Source of the DNA: CANLWN01 sp039815505
GTDB taxonomy: Bacteria; Bacteroidota; Bacteroidia; Flavobacteriales; Flavobacteriaceae
Direction of reading: 5' to 3'
NCBI GenBank assembly: GCA_039815505.1
Contig: JBCBZE010000187.1
Location: 1-6,858, forward strand
DNA: 6,858 bases
Shown piece after piece: positions 1 through 5,862 of the stretch; the first letter of the stretch is position 1, and each line of letters starts with the position of its first letter. The position numbers and the translations under genes were made by a program. Under the pieces are notes generated by a model, which saw nothing but the letters and a program-made list of their open reading frames with translations, searched no databases and had not been told where the DNA came from.

Positions 1-1608
1 GGGATCCATAAACTTTGCCTGCAAACGGGTGATACGGAATTGGTCTACCGTATGTTGTATATCCCAGTCGAATCCAAAATTTCGGAGCTGCTGTAATTCA
101 GAATCCGTAACATAGACCCATATATCTTTTTTGCCCTTAATTTCATCCATCGATGAAATCTTTACCGGTTTTTGATTATAAAAATCCAAGGACCAAGTAT
201 GCCGGTCGGACAATTTAAAAATGTTATCCACCGATATCTTATTTTCCCGTACAATATGGGACATTGTTGAACCTGCCTGATATTTTAACAGCTCGGGGTA
301 AAAGTGTGCGTTCAAAACCGAATTCAGGAGTAAGGAACTATAAACGGATAAGGTAATGATCCGTAAATAATACGCCTCTCTTTTTAAGCAGAAATAGATA
401 ATGACCACAAACAAGGTGCTTAATAAAATATAAGCATAGACGTTGCTGAACTTAAAAGCAAAAAAGCATATCAATACGGAAAAAATAAAGACCAGACTAA
501 GCACAAAATATTGTACCCCCAGCAAGGTCTTTATGGCCTTTGCTCTTGCGTGTCTATATAGACTATACAGGTAAGATGCAGCGAGCACAGAGAATAAAGG
601 CATTATAATGTTTAAATAATGTGGTAACTTAAATTGGGCAAAACTGATTAAAATAAATATTAGGGTTATGCCTCCCAGAGTCAGAAACTCGTATTTAGGG
701 TTATATCCGAACTTTAGTTTTATAAAAGAGCTTATTCTACTCCAATAGGCCATAAGCCCAATTACCGTCCAGGGAAGAAATACCCATAGAAAGGTATGAA
801 AAAAGAAAAAGTAGTCACTACTGTTCTTGCCCATTCCCTGTCCACTTAAACGCTCAAAACTCTGCTCCCAAAAAATAAAAAAGATACCACTGCGATCGCC
901 CCTTCCTCGAATTACCTTTTCTGGATGCAAGTCAAATTGAAGGTAATATGCGTATAACATGGGCGCTATGGTAATTGCAAAGACTATGAGCGCTATAAAC
1001 ACCCTCCAATTAAAAAGGGTTTTCCAACGTCTTGTATAGGCCAAGTGACAAAGTATAGGCAGGCCAATGACCAACAAGGCTATTTGTCCTTTGGTCGAAA
1101 AAGCAATACCGGCCCCAAAAGCGCCTAAAACAAGGTTTCCTAAAGATTGGGTATTGATATAAGCTGCCAATTGCCAAATAGAAAAAATGGTAAATCCGGT
1201 CAACACGGCATCTGTTCGCACATCTATATTACCCAATACAATGGTTTGGGACGTTAAAAAAATAAGGGCTGCCAATTTACCGGTGTCCGTATTGTACAAT
1301 AATCTTCCTAATCCATAACAACTATAGGCCCCTAAAAGGGAAGCTAGTATGGCCGGTATGCGATAGGCCCAATCATATAAACCGAAAATTTTAAAGGATA
1401 GCGCTGCCAACCAATAATGCATATGGGGCTTATCTAAATATTCATGAGGGCCTTTAAAGAGATTAATGAAGTCGTTTTCCTGAAACATCCGCATAGCCAT
1501 TACGGCAAATTGGGCGGAATCATTTTCGAAAAGTGTAACAAACATTCCGATGATGAATACCAGTACGATCAGAAACAATAAAAACCAATACCTTTTATTG
1601 GATATCAT
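1..1608 (-). CDS. GT39/ArnT-type membrane glycosyltransferase (3' end outside window)
   Basis: An integral membrane glycosyltransferase of the PMT/ArnT (GT39) superfamily. Enzymes of this family move a sugar from a polyprenyl-phosphate donor to an envelope acceptor such as lipid A or protein. The frame is open for 536 codons from ATG 1608 to base 1 with no stop, so the C-terminus is missing; family members are usually about 500-600 residues, so most of it is present. Visible signatures are a first membrane segment (about residues 7-27), then the acidic loop ENDSAQFA with Asp30 at the usual catalytic position, DKPHMHYWL (59-67, matching the family's KPPLxYWL), VRTDA (130-134), and later QFKLPHYLNIIMPL, the conserved KLPHY-type segment. 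Many hydrophobic helices follow, then a short soluble tail. The start ATG overlaps the TGA of the upstream PAP2 gene (ATGA, 1605-1608), which implies translational coupling. The acceptor and the sugar cannot be read from the sequence. Confidence 0.9.
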   Translation of the reverse strand, partial: MISNKRYWFLLFLIVLVFIIGMFVTLFENDSAQFAVMAMRMFQENDFINLFKGPHEYLDKPHMHYWLAALSFKIFGLYDWAYRIPAILASLLGAYSCYGLGRLLYNTDTGKLAALIFLTSQTIVLGNIDVRTDAVLTGFTIFSIWQLAAYINTQSLGNLVLGAFGAGIAFSTKGQIALLVIGLPILCHLAYTRRWKTLFNWRVFIALIVFAITIAPMLYAYYLQFDLHPEKVIRGRGDRSGIFFIFWEQSFERLSGQGMGKNSSDYFFFFHTFLWVFLPWTVIGLMAYWSRISSFIKLKFGYNPKYEFLTLGGITLIFILISFAQFKLPHYLNIIMPLFSVLAASYLYSLYRHARAKAIKTLLGVQYFVLSLVFIFSVLICFFAFKFSNVYAYILLSTLFVVIIYFCLKREAYYLRIITLSVYSSLLLNSVLNAHFYPELLKYQAGSTMSHIVRENKISVDNIFKLSDRHTWSLDFYNQKPVKISSMDEIKGKKDIWVYVTDSELQQLRNFGFDWDIQHTVDQFRITRLQAKFMDP

Positions 1609-2174
1609 AAAGGAATTTTCTGAAGTGCAAATATATACAACTTTGCAAACAACCAACTTAAAATCAGCCCAATTCCTACCCCGGTTACTACATCCAAGGG
1701 AAAATGAACGCCTATATAAATCCTACTATATGCAACGAAAAAAGCCCAAAACATCAAGAAAATTCCTATATGGGCATATGTTGTCCTAAATAGGATAGTA
1801 AAGAAAAAAGCCGTTGCGGTCGCATTCGCCGCATGGGCGGAAAAATAACCGAACCTGCCTCCACAGGATTTTTTTACCAGCCGCATCAACAGGTTGATAT
1901 CAGGGTCATGACAAGGGCGTAAACGTTGTATCCCGTATTTGAAAAAATTGGCCAACTGATCGGTTACGGTTATCATTAAAGCTACCGCAACCAATAATAC
2001 TATGGTTTTTTTTGGTCCAAAACTTCTATATGACAATATAAGTAGTACCGCATATAGGGGAATAGAACTCCATTTATTGGTAATGAATAACCAAAAGCCG
2101 TCCCAAGGGCCTGTTCCAAGACTGTTAAGAAAAAGAAACAGCTGCTTATCGTATTGTATAATTTCTTCCCACAT
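1605..2174 (-). CDS. PAP2-family membrane phosphatase
   Basis: A 189-residue type 2 phosphatidic acid phosphatase, probably acting on a membrane lipid phosphate or diphosphate such as undecaprenyl diphosphate or the lipid A phosphate group. All three catalytic motifs are present: Kx6RP as KYGIQRLRP (79-87), the PSGH-type motif as YFSAHA (110-115, with Ser112 and His114), and SRx5Hx3D as SRIYIGVHFPLD (150-161, with His157 and Asp161). Five or so hydrophobic segments surround them, so the active site faces the extracytoplasmic side in the usual family arrangement. The PSGH motif reads FSAH instead of PSGH, a variation that leaves the Ser and His in place. The start lies 5 nt after the stop of the 75-residue gene, and the stop overlaps the ATG of the GT39 gene. 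Pairing with a polyprenyl-phosphate-using transferase suggests lipid carrier or lipid A metabolism, which is an inference. An LpxF-like or BacA-replacing role cannot be told apart from the sequence. Confidence 0.93.
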   Translation of the reverse strand: MWEEIIQYDKQLFLFLNSLGTGPWDGFWLFITNKWSSIPLYAVLLILSYRSFGPKKTIVLLVAVALMITVTDQLANFFKYGIQRLRPCHDPDINLLMRLVKKSCGGRFGYFSAHAANATATAFFFTILFRTTYAHIGIFLMFWAFFVAYSRIYIGVHFPLDVVTGVGIGLILSWLFAKLYIFALQKIPL

Positions 2175-2179
2175 ACCGG

Positions 2180-2407
2180 CTACTCTTCGTATCTGGATAT
2201 CTCCCTGTCGTAAAAGGAGGTAGCCTGCCCTATTAAATTTTCGGCCTCCGATTCCAGTTCCTTTTCATCTTCCCGGGAAAAATCTTCCAACCATTCCACC
2301 TCATCATTTTCCAGATTGATGATGAATCTAGGGAATTCCGTATGAATGATAAATATAGCTGTTGGGAAATCGGTATTATCGCCCAATAAAAACTTTGGAA
2401 ACTCCAT
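2180..2407 (-). CDS. Small acidic conserved protein of unknown function
   Basis: A 75-residue protein that I cannot assign to a function. It has no signal peptide or membrane segment, so it is probably cytoplasmic. It is strongly acidic, with 21 Asp/Glu against 6 Lys/Arg. The first half (about residues 1-32) is hydrophobic and probably beta-rich (FPKFLLG, AIFIIHTEFPRFIINL); the second half (33-75) is a highly charged stretch likely to be helical. I recall similar short proteins beginning FPKFLLGDNTD in other Flavobacteriia, but this is from memory. Gene status is supported by its position: it sits 6 nt after the MATE stop and 5 nt before the PAP2 start on the same strand, leaving no other use for the interval. 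Its job may be linked to the membrane proteins on either side, but nothing in the sequence proves that. Confidence 0.82.
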   Translation of the reverse strand: MEFPKFLLGDNTDFPTAIFIIHTEFPRFIINLENDEVEWLEDFSREDEKELESEAENLIGQATSFYDREISRYEE

Positions 2408-2413
2408 GATTCT

Positions 2414-3784
2414 CTAGACTTTGGTTATCAATTTTTTAGTCATATAATTAAATCGAATATACAACATAATGGCCGAAGCCGTTAGACCGGATAATAGACC
2501 GATCCATATACCGGTGCTTTTGTAATCTGTATACAATCCTAAATAATAACAAATGGGAAAGCCTATCAACCAATATGCAACGAAGGTAATGAAGGTGGGT
2601 ATTTTAACATCTTGTAAACCACGTAACGCACCTAATACCACCACTTGGATACCATCCGAAATTTGGAAAAAAGCGGCTACAAAAATCAGTTGGGCAGCCA
2701 AAATTATAACCTCCATATTGTCTATCCTATTGGACAAATCGTTCACATCCAAATATATCGTGGGCAGCCAATCCCTAAAAAGTAGGAACAGGGCGGCGAA
2801 TACCACCTCTATTAAAAGTGTCAATACAAATATACTTTGGGCAATGCGCCGGAGTTCCTTGAAATTCTGAAGGCCTTTTTGGTTTCCTACCCTAATCATG
2901 GCGGCCACTCCAAGGCCCATACCCACCATGAACGTCATACTACTAAGATTCAAGGCTATCTGATTGGCAGCTTGAGCATTCTTCCCCAAAACACCGCTCA
3001 ACCATATAGCGACGGTAAAAATGGCTACTTCAAAAAACATTTGGAGCGCAGAAGGGAAACCTAAGGCAATGATTTTGTTCATTACCCTTTTTTCTATCAA
3101 TTTAAAATTGAACCCGCTAACGTAATCCCGGAATTTTTGCTTCTTTTTCAATAGGATCCAGATAAAGGCCACCATGATACATCGGGACACCAAGGTACCA
3201 ATGGCCGCGCCAATAATACCCAACTTTGGAAATCCGAATGTTCCGAAAATCAATAGGTAGTTGAGCAGAATGTTCACTATGTTGGCAATAACCGTGGCAT
3301 ACATAGGATATTTGGTTTGTGAAAGTCCTTCCGAAAATTGTTTGAATGCCTGAAAAACGATTAGCGGAACCAACGAAAAGGCGACCAAATCAAGATAGGG
3401 AATGGCCAAATCCACCACTTCTGGAGGTTGCTTCATTAAGTACATCAACGGTTTGCATAGCAAAATAGTTCCGAACAAGGCCAAGCCCATACCTGTGCAT
3501 AAAACCAATCCGTGCTTTAGCGCGCTTTTTCCATCAGCTTTGTTTCCTGCACCGTCGGCTTCGGCCACCAAAGGAGTAATGGCGGTGGAAAATCCTATTC
3601 CAAGGGACATGGCAATAAAAACAAAGCTGTTTCCCAAAGAAACCGCAGCCAGTTCGGCCGTTCCCAATTGCCCCACCATGATGTTGTCGGCAAAAGCCAC
3701 AAAGGTATGTCCCAACATCCCTAAGATTACAGGAAATGCCAACTGTAAATTATAGCGAAATTCTTTGGTGTATCGATTGAGCAA
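2414..3784 (-). CDS. MATE-family multidrug/cation exporter, NorM-like (TTG start)
   Basis: A 456-residue inner-membrane antiporter of the MATE family (MOP superfamily), which exports drugs or other organic cations in exchange for Na+ or H+. The length and about 12 membrane helices in two six-helix halves are normal for the family. The N-terminal half opens with FPVILGMLGHTFVAFADNIM, placing Asp33 in helix 1. The second half carries FPSALQMFFE with Glu252 and ISDGIQVVVLGALRG with Asp377. These match by position the conserved D36, E255 and D371 of Vibrio NorM, so the NorM-type cation site looks intact. The first codon is TTG (3782-3784). No ATG lies upstream before the in-frame TAG at 3830-3832, and the next ATG (residue 23) would cut helix 1, so TTG is the best start. 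A Bacteroidota-type promoter lies just upstream. It is first in a string with the 75-residue protein, PAP2 and GT39 genes. The substrate is unknown, and a lipid flippase role is possible but less likely. Confidence 0.93.
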   Translation of the reverse strand: MLNRYTKEFRYNLQLAFPVILGMLGHTFVAFADNIMVGQLGTAELAAVSLGNSFVFIAMSLGIGFSTAITPLVAEADGAGNKADGKSALKHGLVLCTGMGLALFGTILLCKPLMYLMKQPPEVVDLAIPYLDLVAFSLVPLIVFQAFKQFSEGLSQTKYPMYATVIANIVNILLNYLLIFGTFGFPKLGIIGAAIGTLVSRCIMVAFIWILLKKKQKFRDYVSGFNFKLIEKRVMNKIIALGFPSALQMFFEVAIFTVAIWLSGVLGKNAQAANQIALNLSSMTFMVGMGLGVAAMIRVGNQKGLQNFKELRRIAQSIFVLTLLIEVVFAALFLLFRDWLPTIYLDVNDLSNRIDNMEVIILAAQLIFVAAFFQISDGIQVVVLGALRGLQDVKIPTFITFVAYWLIGFPICYYLGLYTDYKSTGIWIGLLSGLTASAIMLYIRFNYMTKKLITKV

Positions 3785-3806
3785 GGTTGGCTGTTTTGTG
3801 AGCCCA

Positions 3807-3814
3807 CAAAGATA
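3807..3814 (-). promoter_or_regulatory. Probable promoter -7 box for the MATE-PAP2-GT39 operon
   Basis: On the minus strand this reads TATCTTTG, an exact match to the Bacteroidota -7 consensus TAnnTTTG. A TTTG that could serve as the -33 box lies at 3840-3843, but its 25-nt spacer is longer than the usual 17-23 nt, so the -33 assignment is weak. Transcription would start near 3800, leaving a leader of only about 16 nt before the TTG start codon at 3784. This supports that start and suggests the operon is transcribed apart from mazG. Confidence 0.5.
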
Positions 3815-3892
3815 GGCGTTACCTATTTTCTACCATACGCAAATGAAGATAAAATTTCCCCAAAAAGGAATCTTAGATTCACGATAATGAAT

Positions 3893-4666
3893 TCATATTT
3901 TTTTTGCTTCCTCCCAAAACACGTCCATTTCGGCCAGAGTCATATCCTTAATGGATTTACCGGTTTGCCTAGCCCTGTCCTCTAAATATTGAAAGCGTTT
4001 TATAAACTTCTTATTGGTACGTTCCAGGGCGTTCTCGGGATCAATTTCCAAAAAACGGGCGTAGTTGATCATGGAAAAAAGTACATCCCCAAATTCGGAC
4101 TCCATGCGGTCCGTATTTCCTGATTTTACTTCATACTGCAGCTCGGATAGTTCTTCCTGCACTTTTTGAAATACCTGTTGTGGCTCCTCCCAGTCAAAAC
4201 CTACCCCGGCTACTTTATCCTGAATGCGATTGGCCTTTACCAGTGCGGGCAAGCTTTTGGGAACCCCTTGCAACACGCTCTTTTTGCCTTCCTTTAGTTT
4301 TATCTTTTCCCAGTTTCGTTGCACCTCTTCTTCATTCGCTACTTTAACGTCCCCATAGATATGTGGATGTCTGTGAATCAATTTTTCACAAATTTCATTC
4401 GCTACATCCGCTATATCAAAATCGTTGCTCTCCGATCCAATCTTTGCGTAAAAAACAATATGGAGCAAAAGATCGCCCAATTCTTTTTTTACTTCTTCCA
4501 AATCATTGTCCAAAATGGCATCCCCCAATTCATAAGTTTCCTCTATCGTAAGGTGTCTTAAGCTCTGTATAGTCTGCTTTTGGTCCCACGGGCATTGGGC
4601 ACGAAGTTCCTCCATGATGGTCAATAAACGATCAAAAGCTTGGAGTTGGGCGGTTCTGGAGTTCAT
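3893..4666 (-). CDS. mazG: Nucleoside triphosphate pyrophosphohydrolase MazG
   Basis: A cytoplasmic enzyme that hydrolyses (d)NTPs to NMP and pyrophosphate, a house-cleaning role; in E. coli MazG also lowers ppGpp through its nucleotide effects. With the ATG at 4666 the product is 257 residues, the normal length of a two-domain MazG. The first domain has CPWD (25-28), EExxE as EETYE (42-46) and ELGD (62-65). The linker has HRHPHIYGD (98-106) and NWEKIK (118-123). The second domain has GFDW (156-159), EELSE (171-175) and EFGD (191-194). Both Mg-binding EExxE...ExxD sets are therefore complete. The open frame could be extended to a TTG at 4693, but a clean promoter -7 box at 4683-4690 lies inside that extension, and family proteins begin at MNSR-like sequence, so I chose 4666. 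It is separated by 108 nt from the MATE gene and is divergent from the thioredoxin-like gene. I see no convincing terminator after it. Confidence 0.95.
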   Translation of the reverse strand: MNSRTAQLQAFDRLLTIMEELRAQCPWDQKQTIQSLRHLTIEETYELGDAILDNDLEEVKKELGDLLLHIVFYAKIGSESNDFDIADVANEICEKLIHRHPHIYGDVKVANEEEVQRNWEKIKLKEGKKSVLQGVPKSLPALVKANRIQDKVAGVGFDWEEPQQVFQKVQEELSELQYEVKSGNTDRMESEFGDVLFSMINYARFLEIDPENALERTNKKFIKRFQYLEDRARQTGKSIKDMTLAEMDVFWEEAKKI

Positions 4667-4682
4667 AAAAATTGTATTTGGA

Positions 4683-4711
4683 CAAAAGTACAAAGACAGC
4701 TGCTATTCAAA
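4683..4711 (-). promoter_or_regulatory. Probable mazG promoter (-33 TTTG, -7 TACTTTTG)
   Basis: Read on the minus strand, TTTG at 4711-4708 is followed after 17 nt by TACTTTTG at 4690-4683. The second box is an exact match to TAnnTTTG, and the spacing falls in the range reported for Flavobacterium promoters. Transcription would begin near 4676, about 10 nt before the ATG at 4666, so the leader is short and has no Shine-Dalgarno sequence, as is common in this phylum. The box overlaps the upstream TTG-initiated reading frame, which argues against that start. Confidence 0.6.
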
Positions 4712-4751
4712 GAAAAACAACCCTACTTATTGTAAGCTATTTTAGTTTACC

Positions 4752-4790
4752 ATGACTATTAAAACATATTCCAAATTAAAATTGCTATGA
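4752..4790 (+). other. 12-codon upstream ORF overlapping the thioredoxin-like start
   Basis: An ATG at 4752 opens a 12-codon frame (MTIKTYSKLKLL) whose TGA at 4788-4790 overlaps the ATG of the downstream gene in the ATGA arrangement. It could act as a leader peptide that couples translation, or it may be chance in AT-rich leader DNA. There is no Shine-Dalgarno sequence, and I found no clear TAnnTTTG box ahead of it on the plus strand, so it is uncertain whether the message includes it. Confidence 0.2.
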
Positions 4791-5773
4791 TCAAGAATAT
4801 ATCTACAGGTCTACTAGCTTCCATGCTATTTCTATTGGTAATACAGGTATATGCCCAAGAAAGAACTTCACCTTCCGATCAGCCCCAAGAGTTGGGAAAA
4901 GTAAGTTGGTACAGGGATTACGCAACGGCAAAAGAGCTGGCCAAGCAGGAGAACAAAAGTATCTTGATTTTTTTTCAAGAAGTCCCGGGTTGCTCCACGT
5001 CTACAGGTTATGCCAACAATGTGTTGCAACATCCGTTATTGGTGGAAGCCATAGAAACACAATTTATTCCTTTGGCCATTTTTAACAATGAAACGGGAAA
5101 GGACCGTAAAGTGTTAGAGGCGTTCAACGAACCCAGTTGGAACAACCCTGTGGTGCGTATCGTGAACACCAATGGTACCGATCTAACCAAAAGGGTAGCT
5201 GGAGATTATACAGCAATTGGTTTATACAATGCTATGGAAAGTGCCTTAAAAGCAACACATAGGACCATTCCCCAATATATGAAATTGGTAGGTGATGAGC
5301 TATCGGCCGTAAAAAATCCCGCCATTAACGAAAAACACTATAAGATGTATTGTTTTTGGAGTGGGGAAACCCATCTGGGCAAAGCAAAAGGTGTCTTGGC
5401 CACCGAGCCTGGATTTATGAGCGGACACGAAGTCGTAAAGGTGGTCTACGATACAAATGAAATTTCGGAAAAAGAGCTCGATCAATATGCAAAGAGCGCC
5501 AATTTCAACCCTATAGCAAAGAACAGTTCGTATAGAGTGGCCACCAAGGACCGGAAGTACAATTTACAACATACCAATTATAAATATCTGCCCTTGACCG
5601 ATTTGCAGAAGACAAAGATCAATAGCGCACTTGGAAGAAGACAATCTGCCGAAAAATATCTAAGCCCAAAACAGTTGAAATGGTTAAAGCAATTGAATAA
5701 AAACAAGGGCGATGGACAGGTTTTATATCATAAGGATTTTAAATCTGCCTGGGCTATGAAATCCAGCAAATAA
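4787..5773 (+). CDS. Exported thioredoxin-like protein with VPGC motif and MsrA-like second half
   Basis: A 328-residue protein, probably periplasmic and thiol-redox active. Residues 1-23 form a signal peptide (charged start, hydrophobic core, cleavage likely after VYA). Residues about 36-155 resemble a thioredoxin fold: a KSILIFFQEVPGC strand with Cys69 at the active site, and NNPVVRIV (119-126) at the cis-proline position. The motif VPGCSTST resembles the VPGUxxT thioredoxin-like (seleno)protein family, here with Cys (TGC) where relatives have selenocysteine. Residues about 184-235 match the start of peptide-methionine sulfoxide reductase A: CFWSGE (189-194, like GCFWxxE), GVLATEPGF (202-210), GHEVVKVVYD (213-222). 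The segment that normally separates the GYxGG and GHxEV parts of MsrA is missing. The tail has LPLT (268-271) and LSPKQ (292-296). The protein has only two cysteines, Cys69 and Cys189, one per module. A redox relay is an inference. It is divergent from mazG and 89 nt before the serine hydrolase gene. Confidence 0.88.
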   Translation: MIKNISTGLLASMLFLLVIQVYAQERTSPSDQPQELGKVSWYRDYATAKELAKQENKSILIFFQEVPGCSTSTGYANNVLQHPLLVEAIETQFIPLAIFNNETGKDRKVLEAFNEPSWNNPVVRIVNTNGTDLTKRVAGDYTAIGLYNAMESALKATHRTIPQYMKLVGDELSAVKNPAINEKHYKMYCFWSGETHLGKAKGVLATEPGFMSGHEVVKVVYDTNEISEKELDQYAKSANFNPIAKNSSYRVATKDRKYNLQHTNYKYLPLTDLQKTKINSALGRRQSAEKYLSPKQLKWLKQLNKNKGDGQVLYHKDFKSAWAMKSSK

Positions 5774-5813
5774 TTTTTAGGTGAATCAGTTAAATTAGCT
5801 TTCAGGAAAGACA

Positions 5814-5841
5814 TTGGGTATTTCTAAAAATCCTATATTTA
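5814..5841 (+). promoter_or_regulatory. Possible promoter of the serine hydrolase gene
   Basis: TTG at 5814-5816 is followed after 17 nt by TATATTTA at 5834-5841, one base off the Bacteroidota -7 consensus TAnnTTTG (final A for G). The spacing equals that of the mazG promoter. Transcription would start near 5848, leaving about 15 nt before the ATG at 5863. The mismatch at the last base keeps confidence moderate. The -7 box is embedded in an inverted repeat. Confidence 0.4.
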
Positions 5842-5846
5842 GGATT
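5829..5846 (+). repeat. 7-bp inverted repeat overlapping the putative -7 box
   Basis: AATCCTA and TAGGATT flank a TATT loop, making a perfect 7-bp inverted repeat. It has no following T-run on the plus strand, so it is not a typical intrinsic terminator for the thioredoxin-like gene. Because it covers the putative -7 box, it could be an operator, or it could be chance in AT-rich DNA. Confidence 0.35.
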
Positions 5847-5862
5847 AGAAAATCCACTAAAA

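Noticed and set aside
1550..1789. Plus-strand open frame of 79 codons
   Set aside because: It lies opposite the PAP2 and GT39 coding regions, whose motifs are clear; the translated sequence has no domain features.
2553..3755. Several plus-strand open frames opposite the MATE gene
   Set aside because: They are antisense shadows of a full-length MATE gene with intact key residues.
1605..3784. Complete lipid A modification (arn-like) locus
   Set aside because: Only an ArnT-like transferase and a PAP2 phosphatase are present; no UDP-sugar dehydrogenase, aminotransferase or undecaprenyl-phosphate transferase genes are in the window.
3841..3892. Possible terminator after mazG
   Set aside because: The only dyads are very short (TTCC/GGAA around a 7-nt loop, and AATCT/AGATT around one base) and no T-run follows them in the minus-strand direction.
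4319..4561. Two plus-strand open frames opposite mazG
   Set aside because: They overlap the conserved MazG catalytic region on the other strand and look like antisense noise.
4982..5005. Possible selenocysteine site in the VPG motif
   Set aside because: The codon after VPG is TGC (Cys), not TGA, and the frame is open throughout, so no recoding is needed.
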